A program made the position numbers and the translations under genes. A stretch of DNA of 64,000 bases from assembly GCF_001592945.1 (NCBI RefSeq), contig NZ_LRPB01000012.1, positions 159,188-223,187 of the forward strand, given 5' to 3'. How positions within the stretch are numbered: the first letter of the stretch is position 1; each line of letters starts with the position of its first letter. Positions 45,975 to 53,951 of this stretch are shown here, in pieces. The notes beneath the pieces are model-generated. The model was not told the DNA's origin. It ran no database searches and worked only from the letters and a program-made list of their open reading frames with translations. This stretch comes from Roseivirga seohaensis (GTDB lineage Bacteria > Bacteroidota > Bacteroidia > Cytophagales > Cyclobacteriaceae).

Positions 45975-46312
45975 GATACAGCTGGTTTTTGTTCCCCGAA
46001 AAGTAAGGATAGTGTAGACTGAAAGTCAGATAACTCTTGCATGGTGGGAGCTACTAATCCCGTTCCCTTCTTTGTGAGTGAGTAATACTTTCTGGTTCTA
46101 TTGCCCACTAGTACGGATTCAGTGGTCAGAAAACCTTCCTTCGTTAATGCGTGAAGCGTAGGGTAGAGCGAACCTTCCTTAATTAGGATTCGGCCCTCCG
46201 TTTTCTCTTTTACTTTTTGCACAATCTCATAACCATACATTCTTTCTTCTTCCGAAAGCAGCTTTAGAATAATGGGTTTGAGTATGCCTTTTAATAATTC
46301 TCTTGAATACAT
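45971..46312 (-). CDS. PadR-family transcriptional regulator
   Basis: A 113-residue winged-helix repressor from the ATG at 46312. An in-frame ATG at 46330 lies inside the operator palindrome, so the inner one is preferred. The conserved opening 'SRELLKGILKPIILKLLSEE' and 'MYGYEIVQKVKEKTEG' lead to the recognition helix and wing 'LIKEGSLYPTLHALTKEGFL' and 'GNRTRKYYSLTKKG'. It lies upstream of, and is coupled to, the HAAS-like membrane protein gene. Autoregulation is likely from the palindrome inside its promoter. Confidence 0.9.
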   Translation of the reverse strand: MYSRELLKGILKPIILKLLSEEERMYGYEIVQKVKEKTEGRILIKEGSLYPTLHALTKEGFLTTESVLVGNRTRKYYSLTKKGTGLVAPTMQELSDFQSTLSLLFGEQKPAVS

Positions 46313-46316
46313 AGAA

Positions 46317-46346
46317 CAATAATACATCATAATACGATGTATTCAA
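46317..46346 (-). promoter_or_regulatory. padR promoter with operator palindrome
   Basis: On the minus strand TTG (46346-46344), 19 bases, TATTATTG (46324-46317, one mismatch to TAnnTTTG). The 8-bp-arm perfect palindrome AATACATC-N7-GATGTATT (46321-46343) fills the space between the boxes. That is the position expected for a repressor site, probably for PadR itself. The start point would fall at about the ATG (46312), so the mRNA may be leaderless. Confidence 0.65.
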
Positions 46347-46507
46347 AAAATCGTAGAGATTTTTTTGGAAGAGGGTGGCTATACTGACCAGAAGAGGCTT
46401 CAACCCTTGTATATTAGCAACCATTCGAATAAATTTTGAGCAGAACTACATATTCAAATCAATTTTTACGTAGTTATGTTTTTGAAGCTTAGAATAACAA
46501 ATCCGCT

Positions 46508-48517
46508 TTGACGATATACACTGTTTTAACATTTGCCAATCCAGCAGTACTGTGGGGGCTTTTAGCTTTGGCTATTCCCGTCATCATTCACCTTTTCAAT
46601 TTCCGAAGGGTGAAGCGTGTACAGTTTTCCAATATCGCCTTGCTGAAAAAGGTGAAGGAAGAAAGTTCTTCTAAACGCAAACTAGTGGAACTGCTCATTT
46701 TACTTTCGCGGCTCATGTTTATTGCTTTCTTGATTTTGGCCTTCGCGCAGCCTATTTTCAAGGATAACGCCAACGATCAGGAATTGTCTGATGAAGTACT
46801 GATCTATCTCGATAATTCATTGAGCATGGATATGCCAGTAAGCTCGCAACAAAGTGCATTCGATAGAGCTTACTCCCTGTCCACAGGTGTGGTAGATGCT
46901 TACCCTGAATCAGCCAAGTTTAAATTTCTCGAAAACGGTTACGGCAATTCTTTAAACACCAGTTATACGGCTTCGACTATTAAAGACAGGTTTACAGAAT
47001 TAGAATTATCTGGGGTAGGAAGAAGTATGGATGAGATTCAATCGCGAATTGCGGCCAGCGGCTTTCGTGGAGATGTTTATTTGATTTCCGACTTTCAGAA
47101 AAGTAATGAAAACGAATTGGCCTCAATTGCCAGCGACTCACTGCGTAACTATTATTTAATGCCTATTGAAGGCGAAAATAATAACAACCTATATTTTGAT
47201 ACGGCTTATTTAGAGAATAGCTTTCTGCTTGGGGCAATGAAAAACAACCTCAAGGTGGTGCTAAGGAATGAAGGTACAGAGGATTTTGAAGATGTGAATG
47301 TTCGATTGTTTTTTGACGACCAACTGTCAAGCACTGCTGTGGTAAATGTGTCTGCCAATGGAATAACCGAGCATATTTTTGAAATTGATCAGTCGGCAAA
47401 AGGGCTGAGTAACGCCAAAGTAATCCTTGACGACTCAAAAGTCTTATTCGATAACGAATACTTTTTAACCCTTAATAATATTGAAAGGGTAATTGTTCAC
47501 GAGGTGAAAGGTCCTAATTCTAATGGCTTTATAGAACAGCTTTATGCAGACAATGAGTTGTTCAATTATCAGGCTTTCAGCGCCAACAATATTGATAATA
47601 ATGAATTGCTGCAAAGTGATATCATTATTCTGAACCAGCTTTCTGATTTTTCAAATCAACTGATTTCGGCACTAAAAACCTTTTTGGAGAGGAATGGTAC
47701 GGTGTTGATCATTCCATCTGCCGAAAGCAACTTCCAGACTTTTTCTCAACTTGGACTTACCATAAGGTTCGATTCTGATGAACGTTTAGGCTTGGGGCAG
47801 CCTAATTTTCAGAACCCATTTTTTGATGGTGTTTTTGAAAATACAAATGAGGCCATTGCCATGCCAGAAGCTTCCATCACTTACCGATTGATCAATAGCG
47901 AATTGGGTATGCTGAATTTTAAGAATGGCAGAGAATTTCTTTCTAAGGCCGAATTACCTTTAGGAAACGCCTATGTTTTTTCGAGTGATTTCGGTGCAGA
48001 AGCTACAAGCTTCCCGAGTCATTCCCTTTTTGTACCTGTTATGTATAAGCTGGCTTTGGGCAGTAAAGTCAATCTTTCCAAACTCTATTATCTCACAGAT
48101 GAGCAAACTATGGTATATCCATTGGAAGAAAATTTAACTGCCAACGATATTATAACGCTTTCAGATGGAGAGAGTGTTATCACCCCCGACCAACGTATTT
48201 CGGGTAAAAACTTGATCATGGAAATCCCTAAAGATGAATTGACTGCTGGGCATTACACCATTATGAAGGGGGAAATAGAATTAGGTACCATTGCTTTTAA
48301 TCAGTCAAAAGCCGAATCGTCTGTGGAACGTCATAGTATTGACGAATTAGAAACCTTAGCGCAGGCCAAAAATATCAATGTAATTCAGGCAGAAGATGGT
48401 ATAGAAGTGAACCGCGAACTAACGGCAGGAATTAAAGGAATCAATCTTTGGAAATATGCTTTAATGCTTGGGCTTCTTTTTCTTTTTGCGGAAGTAATTT
48501 TAATCCGATATTTGTGA
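46508..48517 (+). CDS. BatA-domain membrane protein (N-terminal double-transmembrane domain)
   Basis: A 669-residue membrane protein read from TTG 46508. The N-terminus 'FANPAVLWGLLALAIPVIIH' then 'LFNFRRVKRVQFSNIALLKK' and a second helix near residue 60-80 ('RLMFIAFLILAFAQPIF') is the BatA double-membrane motif. A large periplasmic beta-rich part with a degenerate von Willebrand A-like segment ('VLIYLDNSLSMDMP') follows, then a C-terminal helix ('WKYALMLGLLFLFAEVILI'). The vWA metal-site motif is DxSxS-like ('DNSLS'). Role unknown. It starts a run with the pyrC-like gene one base downstream. An 11-codon ORF (46476-46511) overlaps its start. Confidence 0.82.
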   Translation: MTIYTVLTFANPAVLWGLLALAIPVIIHLFNFRRVKRVQFSNIALLKKVKEESSSKRKLVELLILLSRLMFIAFLILAFAQPIFKDNANDQELSDEVLIYLDNSLSMDMPVSSQQSAFDRAYSLSTGVVDAYPESAKFKFLENGYGNSLNTSYTASTIKDRFTELELSGVGRSMDEIQSRIAASGFRGDVYLISDFQKSNENELASIASDSLRNYYLMPIEGENNNNLYFDTAYLENSFLLGAMKNNLKVVLRNEGTEDFEDVNVRLFFDDQLSSTAVVNVSANGITEHIFEIDQSAKGLSNAKVILDDSKVLFDNEYFLTLNNIERVIVHEVKGPNSNGFIEQLYADNELFNYQAFSANNIDNNELLQSDIIILNQLSDFSNQLISALKTFLERNGTVLIIPSAESNFQTFSQLGLTIRFDSDERLGLGQPNFQNPFFDGVFENTNEAIAMPEASITYRLINSELGMLNFKNGREFLSKAELPLGNAYVFSSDFGAEATSFPSHSLFVPVMYKLALGSKVNLSKLYYLTDEQTMVYPLEENLTANDIITLSDGESVITPDQRISGKNLIMEIPKDELTAGHYTIMKGEIELGTIAFNQSKAESSVERHSIDELETLAQAKNINVIQAEDGIEVNRELTAGIKGINLWKYALMLGLLFLFAEVILIRYL

Positions 48518-48518
48518 T

Positions 48519-49775
48519 ATGGAAATTTTAATCCGTGCTGCCAAGGTAATCGATCCTTCCTCTCCGCATCATAATTCGACCAAAGACATCCTTCTTCAAG
48601 ATGGTGTTATTAAAAAAATTGAAAACCAGATTAGTTTTGAAGGAACTGTAATTGAACATGAAAACCTGATGGTTTCACCAGGTTGGTTCGATATGCGGGC
48701 TCATTTTACTGATCCAGGAAAAGAACACAAAGAAGATTTAGAGTCGGGTTCTGCGGCTGCCGCTGCTGGCGGTTTTACCGATGTATTACTACTGCCCAAC
48801 ACCGATCCGGTCACTTCTAATAAGAACAGTATTAGTTATTACTTAAAGTGGAACAAAGGTGCGGACGTGAATTTACACCCCGCTGCTGCAGTAACTTTGG
48901 GTTGCCAAGGCAAAGAGCTTACCGAAATGATCGACTTGCATACTGCTGGTGCAGTCGCTTTTACAGATGGTATTGAGCCGATTTGGCATACAGACATTCT
49001 TTTAAAGAGCTTACAATACCTTCAAACTTTTGATGGAGTATTGATCAACCGACCTGAAGATAGAATGCTAACCGCTTTTGGCACCATGCATGAAGGACAG
49101 GTGAGTACAATCTTGGGAATGAAGGGCATGCCTGAATTGGCAGAAGAAGTAATGATCGACAGGGATTTGGAACTGCTGAAATATGCAGGAGGAAAAATCC
49201 ACTTCAGTTTGATTTCTTCGGCTGGAGCTGTAGAAAGAATTAGAAGGGCTAAGGCCGAAGGGCTAAAAGTAACAGCAGATGTTGGTATTCATCATTTACT
49301 TTTTACCGATGAAAACTTAATGGATTACGATACCAGTTTTAAAGTCAACCCTCCTTTCAGAAGCGAAAAAGATAGACTTGCCCTTATCGAAGGTTTGAAA
49401 GACGGAACGATTGATGTGATAGTGAGCGATCATCAACCGCACGACCAAGAAAGTAAGCAGTTAGAATTTGATTTGGCTGATTTTGGAATTATTGGGCTTC
49501 AAACTTTTTACCCCGCTTTGCTCAGCGCAATGGGAGATAAAACTGAAGCTTGCATCGAAAGAGTTACAGCAGCTCCCAGAAATATTTTGGGAATTGAAAA
49601 AGCATCCGTTACAGAAGGTGGAGGTTCTTTAACTATTTTCTCACCGACAGTGAAATGGACTTACAATGGAAAAACGAACAAGTCTAAATCAGCAGCTTCT
49701 CCATTCTTCAACCAAGAAATGACAGGGAAAGTGGTTGGCATCGTAAACAACGGAAAGTTTATTTCTAATGATTAA
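48519..49775 (+). CDS. Dihydroorotase-like protein lacking metal ligands (PyrC'-type)
   Basis: A 418-residue amidohydrolase-fold protein homologous to dihydroorotase. At each metal position the residue is changed: 'FDMRAHFTDPG' instead of DxHxH..REPG, 'AVAFTDG' where the carbamylated Lys should be, 'VLINRPED' instead of THCE, and 'IHFSLISS' instead of LHILHIST. The catalytic Asp remains ('VIVSDHQPH'). It should therefore not be an active zinc dihydroorotase. Such pseudo-enzymes (PyrC') can form the inactive structural partner of aspartate carbamoyltransferase. The active-looking copy is at 36075-37412. It overlaps the next gene by eight bases. Confidence 0.88.
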   Translation: MEILIRAAKVIDPSSPHHNSTKDILLQDGVIKKIENQISFEGTVIEHENLMVSPGWFDMRAHFTDPGKEHKEDLESGSAAAAAGGFTDVLLLPNTDPVTSNKNSISYYLKWNKGADVNLHPAAAVTLGCQGKELTEMIDLHTAGAVAFTDGIEPIWHTDILLKSLQYLQTFDGVLINRPEDRMLTAFGTMHEGQVSTILGMKGMPELAEEVMIDRDLELLKYAGGKIHFSLISSAGAVERIRRAKAEGLKVTADVGIHHLLFTDENLMDYDTSFKVNPPFRSEKDRLALIEGLKDGTIDVIVSDHQPHDQESKQLEFDLADFGIIGLQTFYPALLSAMGDKTEACIERVTAAPRNILGIEKASVTEGGGSLTIFSPTVKWTYNGKTNKSKSAASPFFNQEMTGKVVGIVNNGKFISND

Positions 49776-50301
49776 AGTCAATCCAAAGCTTACCCGTATA
49801 TCGATTAAATATGGTGCGGTCACGGCCCTATTTACTATTATAGCTTTTTTGGTATTCTACTTTATGGGGCTTCAACCATGGCGAAATCTGCTTTCTTTCC
49901 TGTTAGATATTATGGTAATCGTAATTTTCCTTTTTCTGGCATTAAAGGACTATAAAGATAATGTTGGTGGTGGGGAGTTTAGATTTTATCATGGAATGAC
50001 CATCGGGTTTATTGTTTACGTGACTACTGCGGCCATTTTTGCCCTTTTCTATTTGATTTTTATTTACTGGGGAAATCCTGACTTTTTGAGTGAATACATT
50101 AAAACAGCACAAGAAGATTTGGTGAATAGAAAGGATATGATTGTAGCCGCATTAAGCGAAGAAAGTTATTTAGAGCAATACAAAATGATCGCAAATACCA
50201 CAAGAAGTACGTTGGTATTCGATGTTTTTATTAAGAAGTTATTGATTGGTTTAGTGGTTACGCCAGTGTTTAGTATCATTTTAAGGTCTAGTCGAGCTTA
50301 A
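49768..50301 (+). CDS. DUF4199 membrane protein, copy 1
   Basis: A 177-residue protein with four membrane helices (about residues 15-33, 40-57, 75-98 and 150-168). 'KYGAVTALFTIIAFLVFYFM' at the N-terminus and 'LALKDYKDNVGGGEFRFYHG' after the second helix are the DUF4199 pattern, a Bacteroidota family of unknown function. It overlaps the pyrC-like gene by eight bases, so it is co-transcribed. A second, diverged copy lies 120 bases downstream. Confidence 0.82.
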   Translation: MIKVNPKLTRISIKYGAVTALFTIIAFLVFYFMGLQPWRNLLSFLLDIMVIVIFLFLALKDYKDNVGGGEFRFYHGMTIGFIVYVTTAAIFALFYLIFIYWGNPDFLSEYIKTAQEDLVNRKDMIVAALSEESYLEQYKMIANTTRSTLVFDVFIKKLLIGLVVTPVFSIILRSSRA

Positions 50302-50421
50302 AATAGTTCGCTAATCCTCAAAATGATTCGCTTAAGTAAATTGAATCTTAACATTCATTATTTCTCTATTACTTCCTGAAAATTATTAATTTCAATTCAT
50401 CAACCTTAAAAATTAGAAATT

Positions 50422-50931
50422 ATGGAAGAACAAGTAACAGGTCGCCAGATAGGGATTAAGTTCGGAGTTGTCTTTGGCCTTGTAAGTACGTTATACACCT
50501 TAGCTATGGCGATGGCACGAATACAGTTGCCATTTGTAGGAATGTTTATTCAATGGGGTATTGTAATTGGAGTGTTTGTTTTTGCTTGTAAGGAATTCAA
50601 AGCAAACAACGGCAACATTATGTCATTCGGAAAGGGTTTTGGAATTCTGATGATGGTGTCTCTTATAGGTGGGTTAATTCGCTCTGTAGCCAGTTATGTT
50701 TACTTTATTGTAGATCCTGCGTATTTAGACTTCATTAAAGACGCACAACAAAACAGCCCATTCGGTCCTCCGCCAGACCAAGGAAATGCCGCGGATGTTG
50801 AAGGAATGATGGCATTCTTTACAAGCCCAGAGTTTATGGCCATCATGTCTTTTATTATGGCTATTTTCGCAGGATTGATCTTTGGTTTGATTGTTTCTGC
50901 CATAATGAAAAACGAAGAAGACGAATTTTAG
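50422..50931 (+). CDS. DUF4199 membrane protein, copy 2
   Basis: A 169-residue four-helix membrane protein ('GIKFGVVFGLVSTLYTLAMA' at the N-terminus, 'ACKEFKANNGNIMSFGKGF' after the second helix, C-terminal helix 'IMSFIMAIFAGLIFGLIVSA'). It is a diverged paralogue of copy 1, with a Pro/Gln/Asn-rich loop ('NSPFGPPPDQGNAADVEG') between helices 3 and 4 that copy 1 lacks. It is followed six bases later by a glycosyltransferase, so the block may be one operon with copy 1. Function unknown. Confidence 0.82.
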   Translation: MEEQVTGRQIGIKFGVVFGLVSTLYTLAMAMARIQLPFVGMFIQWGIVIGVFVFACKEFKANNGNIMSFGKGFGILMMVSLIGGLIRSVASYVYFIVDPAYLDFIKDAQQNSPFGPPPDQGNAADVEGMMAFFTSPEFMAIMSFIMAIFAGLIFGLIVSAIMKNEEDEF

Positions 50932-50937
50932 AAAACA

Positions 50938-51903
50938 TTGGTACAAGTTTCAGTAGTAATACCGCTTTATAACGAAGAAGAGTCGTTGCCTGAACTAGTA
51001 AATTGGATAAGCCGTGTCATGATTGAACACGGCTTATCTTATGAACTGGTAATGATAGACGATGGCAGTAACGATAGTTCTTGGGAGCAAATCCAAAAGC
51101 TGTCTTCGAATTTCCCCATCAAAGGATTGAAATTCAATCGTAATTATGGAAAATCGGCTGCCTTGAATGTGGGCTTTAAGCATGCGGAAGGCGATGTGGT
51201 AATTACTATGGATGCTGATTTGCAAGATAGTCCTGATGAAATTCCAGGCCTATATGCCATGATCAAAGAAGGGTATCATTTGGTGTCTGGCTGGAAGAAA
51301 AAGCGCCACGACCCAATTTCTAAAACCATTCCTTCTAAATTTTTTAATCGAATTACCCGAATTTTATCGGGCATTAAACTGCATGATTTCAATTGTGGTT
51401 TAAAAGCTTACGACCATAAACTTGTTAAAACGCTCGAGGTATATGGCGAAATGCATCGCTACATTCCTGTAATCGCTAAGCGTAATGGCTTTACTAAAAT
51501 TGGAGAAAAAATAGTAGAGCACAGGGCAAGAAAATACGGTACTACCAAGTTTGGCTTGGAACGCTTTATCAACGGTTTTCTTGATTTGATTTCCATTTCC
51601 TTTGTGTCGCGTTACAAGAAAAGACCAATGCATTTTTTCGGTACTTTGGGCACACTTTCATTCCTCATCGGGTTTGTTTTTGTGGGGTGGATTTCATGGC
51701 AAAAAATTCATGCGATTTATATTCAAAAGAGCAATGTGTATAGAGATGTAGTGGATCAACCCCTTTTCTTTTTGGCCATTGCAGCCATTATTATAGGTGT
51801 CCAGTTGTTTTTAGCAGGTTTTTTGGGCGAAATGATGACCATGAATTCGCAAAACAAAAACGACTATATTCTTGAAGACCAAATTGGTTTAGATAAGAAA
51901 TGA
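50938..51903 (+). CDS. Family 2 glycosyltransferase (DPM1/GtrB-like)
   Basis: A 321-residue membrane glycosyltransferase starting at TTG 50938. The GT-A fold begins 'SVVIPLYNEEESLPELV', with 'MIDDGSNDSSW' and the DxD-like metal motif in 'TMDADLQDSPDEIP'. 'SGIKLHDFNCGLKAY' is typical of dolichol/undecaprenyl-phosphate mannosyl- or glucosyltransferases. Two C-terminal membrane helices (about residues 232-252 and 268-290) follow. It probably transfers a sugar to a lipid carrier. The next glycosyltransferase overlaps it by four bases. Confidence 0.9.
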   Translation: MVQVSVVIPLYNEEESLPELVNWISRVMIEHGLSYELVMIDDGSNDSSWEQIQKLSSNFPIKGLKFNRNYGKSAALNVGFKHAEGDVVITMDADLQDSPDEIPGLYAMIKEGYHLVSGWKKKRHDPISKTIPSKFFNRITRILSGIKLHDFNCGLKAYDHKLVKTLEVYGEMHRYIPVIAKRNGFTKIGEKIVEHRARKYGTTKFGLERFINGFLDLISISFVSRYKKRPMHFFGTLGTLSFLIGFVFVGWISWQKIHAIYIQKSNVYRDVVDQPLFFLAIAAIIIGVQLFLAGFLGEMMTMNSQNKNDYILEDQIGLDKK

Positions 51904-52880
51904 GGTTCTATTCGGTAATCATTCCTGTTTACAATCGTCCCGATGAAGTAGATGAACTTCTGAAGTCTTTAACACTTCAAACCTACACTCAGTTTGAAGT
52001 AATTATTGTGGAGGACGGTTCGACTGAGAAATGTGACCAAGTAGTTGAGTCTTACCAAAACCAACTTTCCATTCAATATTTCTTTAAAGAGAATTCAGGC
52101 CAAGGCTTTTCAAGAAATTACGGTTTCGAAAAGGCTAAAGGAGATTACTTTGTGGTTTTTGATTCAGATTGCATTATTCCTGAAGACTATTTCGAAAAAG
52201 TAAATCAGTTTTTAGATTATACTCCATTAGATGCTTTTGGTGGCCCTGATAAAGCGCACCCTTCATTTTCTCCATTGCAGAAAGCTATTAGTTATTCTAT
52301 GACTTCGCCTTTTACTACGGGTGGAATTAGAGGGAATAAGAAGCATGCAGGCACTTTTCACCCGAGAAGCTTTAATATGGGTATTTCTAAAGAAGTGTTT
52401 GAAGCTACAAAAGGCTACAAAATCACCCGAATGGGTGAGGATATCGAGTTTAGTATTCGAGTAATTGAAGCTGGTTTTAAAACAGGTTTAATTCCCGAAG
52501 CCTTTGTTTATCATAAAAGAAGAACCAGTTTCTCTCACTTTTATAAACAGCTACACTTTTTTGGCAGGGCACGTATTAACGTAAACCGTTTCTTTCCAGG
52601 AGAACTAAAAGCGATTCATGCTTTGCCCGCTGTTTTTGTGCTTGGGTTGTTGGTTTGGCTTACTACTATTTTCTATTCCACAGTTCTATTTACCTTAGGA
52701 GGAGCACTGCTTACCTTATTTATATTATGCATTTTCATTCATTCTTCTATACTGAATAAAAGTATGGATGTAGGTTTGTTAAGTGTAACGGCAGCTTTTA
52801 CTCAGCTTACAGGTTACGGAATGGGGATGATTTCAGAAATATTAAAACCTAGAGGCGATCAACCTTTTTCGCAAAAGTAA
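51900..52880 (+). CDS. Family 2 glycosyltransferase with C-terminal membrane helices
   Basis: A 326-residue glycosyltransferase. 'SVIIPVYNRPDEVDELL' and the metal-binding 'FDSDCIIPEDYF' are in the N-terminal half. 'TRMGEDIEFSIRVIEAGFKT' is the conserved acceptor/catalytic region. Two or three membrane helices lie near residues 238-290. It is coupled to the preceding glycosyltransferase (ATGA overlap), so the two likely act in sequence on a surface glycan or glycolipid. Its last 22 bases overlap the convergent methyltransferase gene. Confidence 0.9.
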   Translation: MRFYSVIIPVYNRPDEVDELLKSLTLQTYTQFEVIIVEDGSTEKCDQVVESYQNQLSIQYFFKENSGQGFSRNYGFEKAKGDYFVVFDSDCIIPEDYFEKVNQFLDYTPLDAFGGPDKAHPSFSPLQKAISYSMTSPFTTGGIRGNKKHAGTFHPRSFNMGISKEVFEATKGYKITRMGEDIEFSIRVIEAGFKTGLIPEAFVYHKRRTSFSHFYKQLHFFGRARINVNRFFPGELKAIHALPAVFVLGLLVWLTTIFYSTVLFTLGGALLTLFILCIFIHSSILNKSMDVGLLSVTAAFTQLTGYGMGMISEILKPRGDQPFSQK

Positions 52881-53626
52881 ATGATTTCATTGGCTGGAAG
52901 CGCATATTTTTTCACAGTTTCAGCTGGCAATTCCATCACAAATCGATCTTCTGTTACTTTAAAGCCAGCTTTCTCTAATCGCTTGCCATAATCTAAACCA
53001 AACAACCGAACATGATCATTCTGCCAATAAACGCGCTCTCGTTCTTTAGGGTCGGTAATTGTGGGGTCTTCTAGTGTTTCTTTTCTACTATAGTCTTGCG
53101 GAGATTGAATAATAGCCCAGCCTCCTGGCTTTAATACCCTATGAATTTCGCTCATGGCTTTGATGTCATCATCCACGTGCTCCATTACATGATTGCAGAA
53201 AACCACATCAAAAGTATTATCCTCGAAAGGAATGTCATGAACGTCCATTTTTACATCGGCCAAAGGCGATTCTAAATCCGCAGTGGTATAATCAATATTA
53301 GGCATTGCTTTAAACTTGTCGATAAAGCATAGTTCTGGCGCAATGTGCAGAAGTTTATTAGGGGCGGTAAAGAAACTCGTTCTTTCTTTTAAGTAGAGCC
53401 ACATTAAACGATGCCTTTCTAATGACAGGGAGTCGGGGCAGAGGGCATTTTCTCTAGGGTTCAGCCTTCCGTAAGGCAGAAACTTACGGTAGCTAATTTC
53501 ACAAATTGGGCAGGTAACATTGTTGCCACGCATAAAAATGCTCACCACCTTTAGCAAGTGATGACTAAATAGTTGAAGGTATTTTCTAGGCACCTTTCTA
53601 ATAACAAAACTGATGAACCTTTTCAT
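52859..53626 (-). CDS. Class I SAM-dependent methyltransferase with N-terminal Cys cluster
   Basis: A 255-residue methyltransferase from the ATG at 53626, chosen because the sequence upstream of it is not conserved-looking. A Cys motif 'VTCPICEISYRKFLPYGR' with a third Cys in 'RENALCPDSLSLERHRLMW' suggests zinc binding. The SAM domain has 'LLHIAPELCFIDKF' (motif I region), 'DVVFCNHVMEHVDDDIKAM' (motif IV/V) and 'VLKPGGWAIIQSPQ'. It may modify a glycan or lipid made by the neighbouring glycosyltransferases. That is inferred from context. Confidence 0.8.
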   Translation of the reverse strand: MKRFISFVIRKVPRKYLQLFSHHLLKVVSIFMRGNNVTCPICEISYRKFLPYGRLNPRENALCPDSLSLERHRLMWLYLKERTSFFTAPNKLLHIAPELCFIDKFKAMPNIDYTTADLESPLADVKMDVHDIPFEDNTFDVVFCNHVMEHVDDDIKAMSEIHRVLKPGGWAIIQSPQDYSRKETLEDPTITDPKERERVYWQNDHVRLFGLDYGKRLEKAGFKVTEDRFVMELPAETVKKYALPANEIIYFCEKG

Positions 53627-53951
53627 TCGAGCGATTTGCGCAAAGATAGAAGATAAGATTAAAAGCATGGCTTGCCACTGAAAGGAACATGCTGTTGTCT
53701 GCACTGAATATTTACCGTTTTTATAATTGAACCATAGTTCGGTTAAACTAAACCTGTGTTAAAATCATCTAAGATCGATAGAAGGGGTTCGAGAAAATCA
53801 CTGGTGTAAAAGCACGTAATTCAGTGATTTTTAAACATATCGAGCCTTTTTGGCTTTTACTTTAGTGGCTGCATATTTCTGTATATGGAATTGCGGACAG
53901 ATTTAATAGCCCTAGTTTTGCACATATTTTAAAACAATTATAAAAAGAGTC
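53627..53951. other. Intergenic region, 325 bp, divergent promoters
   Basis: It lies between the minus-strand methyltransferase and the plus-strand efflux operon. Apart from the promoter at 53891-53920 no gene or RNA was recognised. A short imperfect inverted repeat, AAATCACTG and CAGTGATTT (53797-53840 region), flanks about 20 bases and could be a regulatory site. Confidence 0.5.
53891..53920 (+). promoter_or_regulatory. Bacteroidota-type promoter of the adaptor-permease-TolC operon
   Basis: TTG (53891-53893), exactly 19 bases, then TAGTTTTG (53913-53920), matching TTG-N19-TAnnTTTG. The predicted start is near 53927, 25 bases ahead of the ATG at 53952. Confidence 0.7.

Noticed and set aside
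53627..53704. Extended methyltransferase N-terminus upstream of 53626.
   Set aside because: The extension looks like leftover intergenic translation; conserved features begin after the ATG at 53626.
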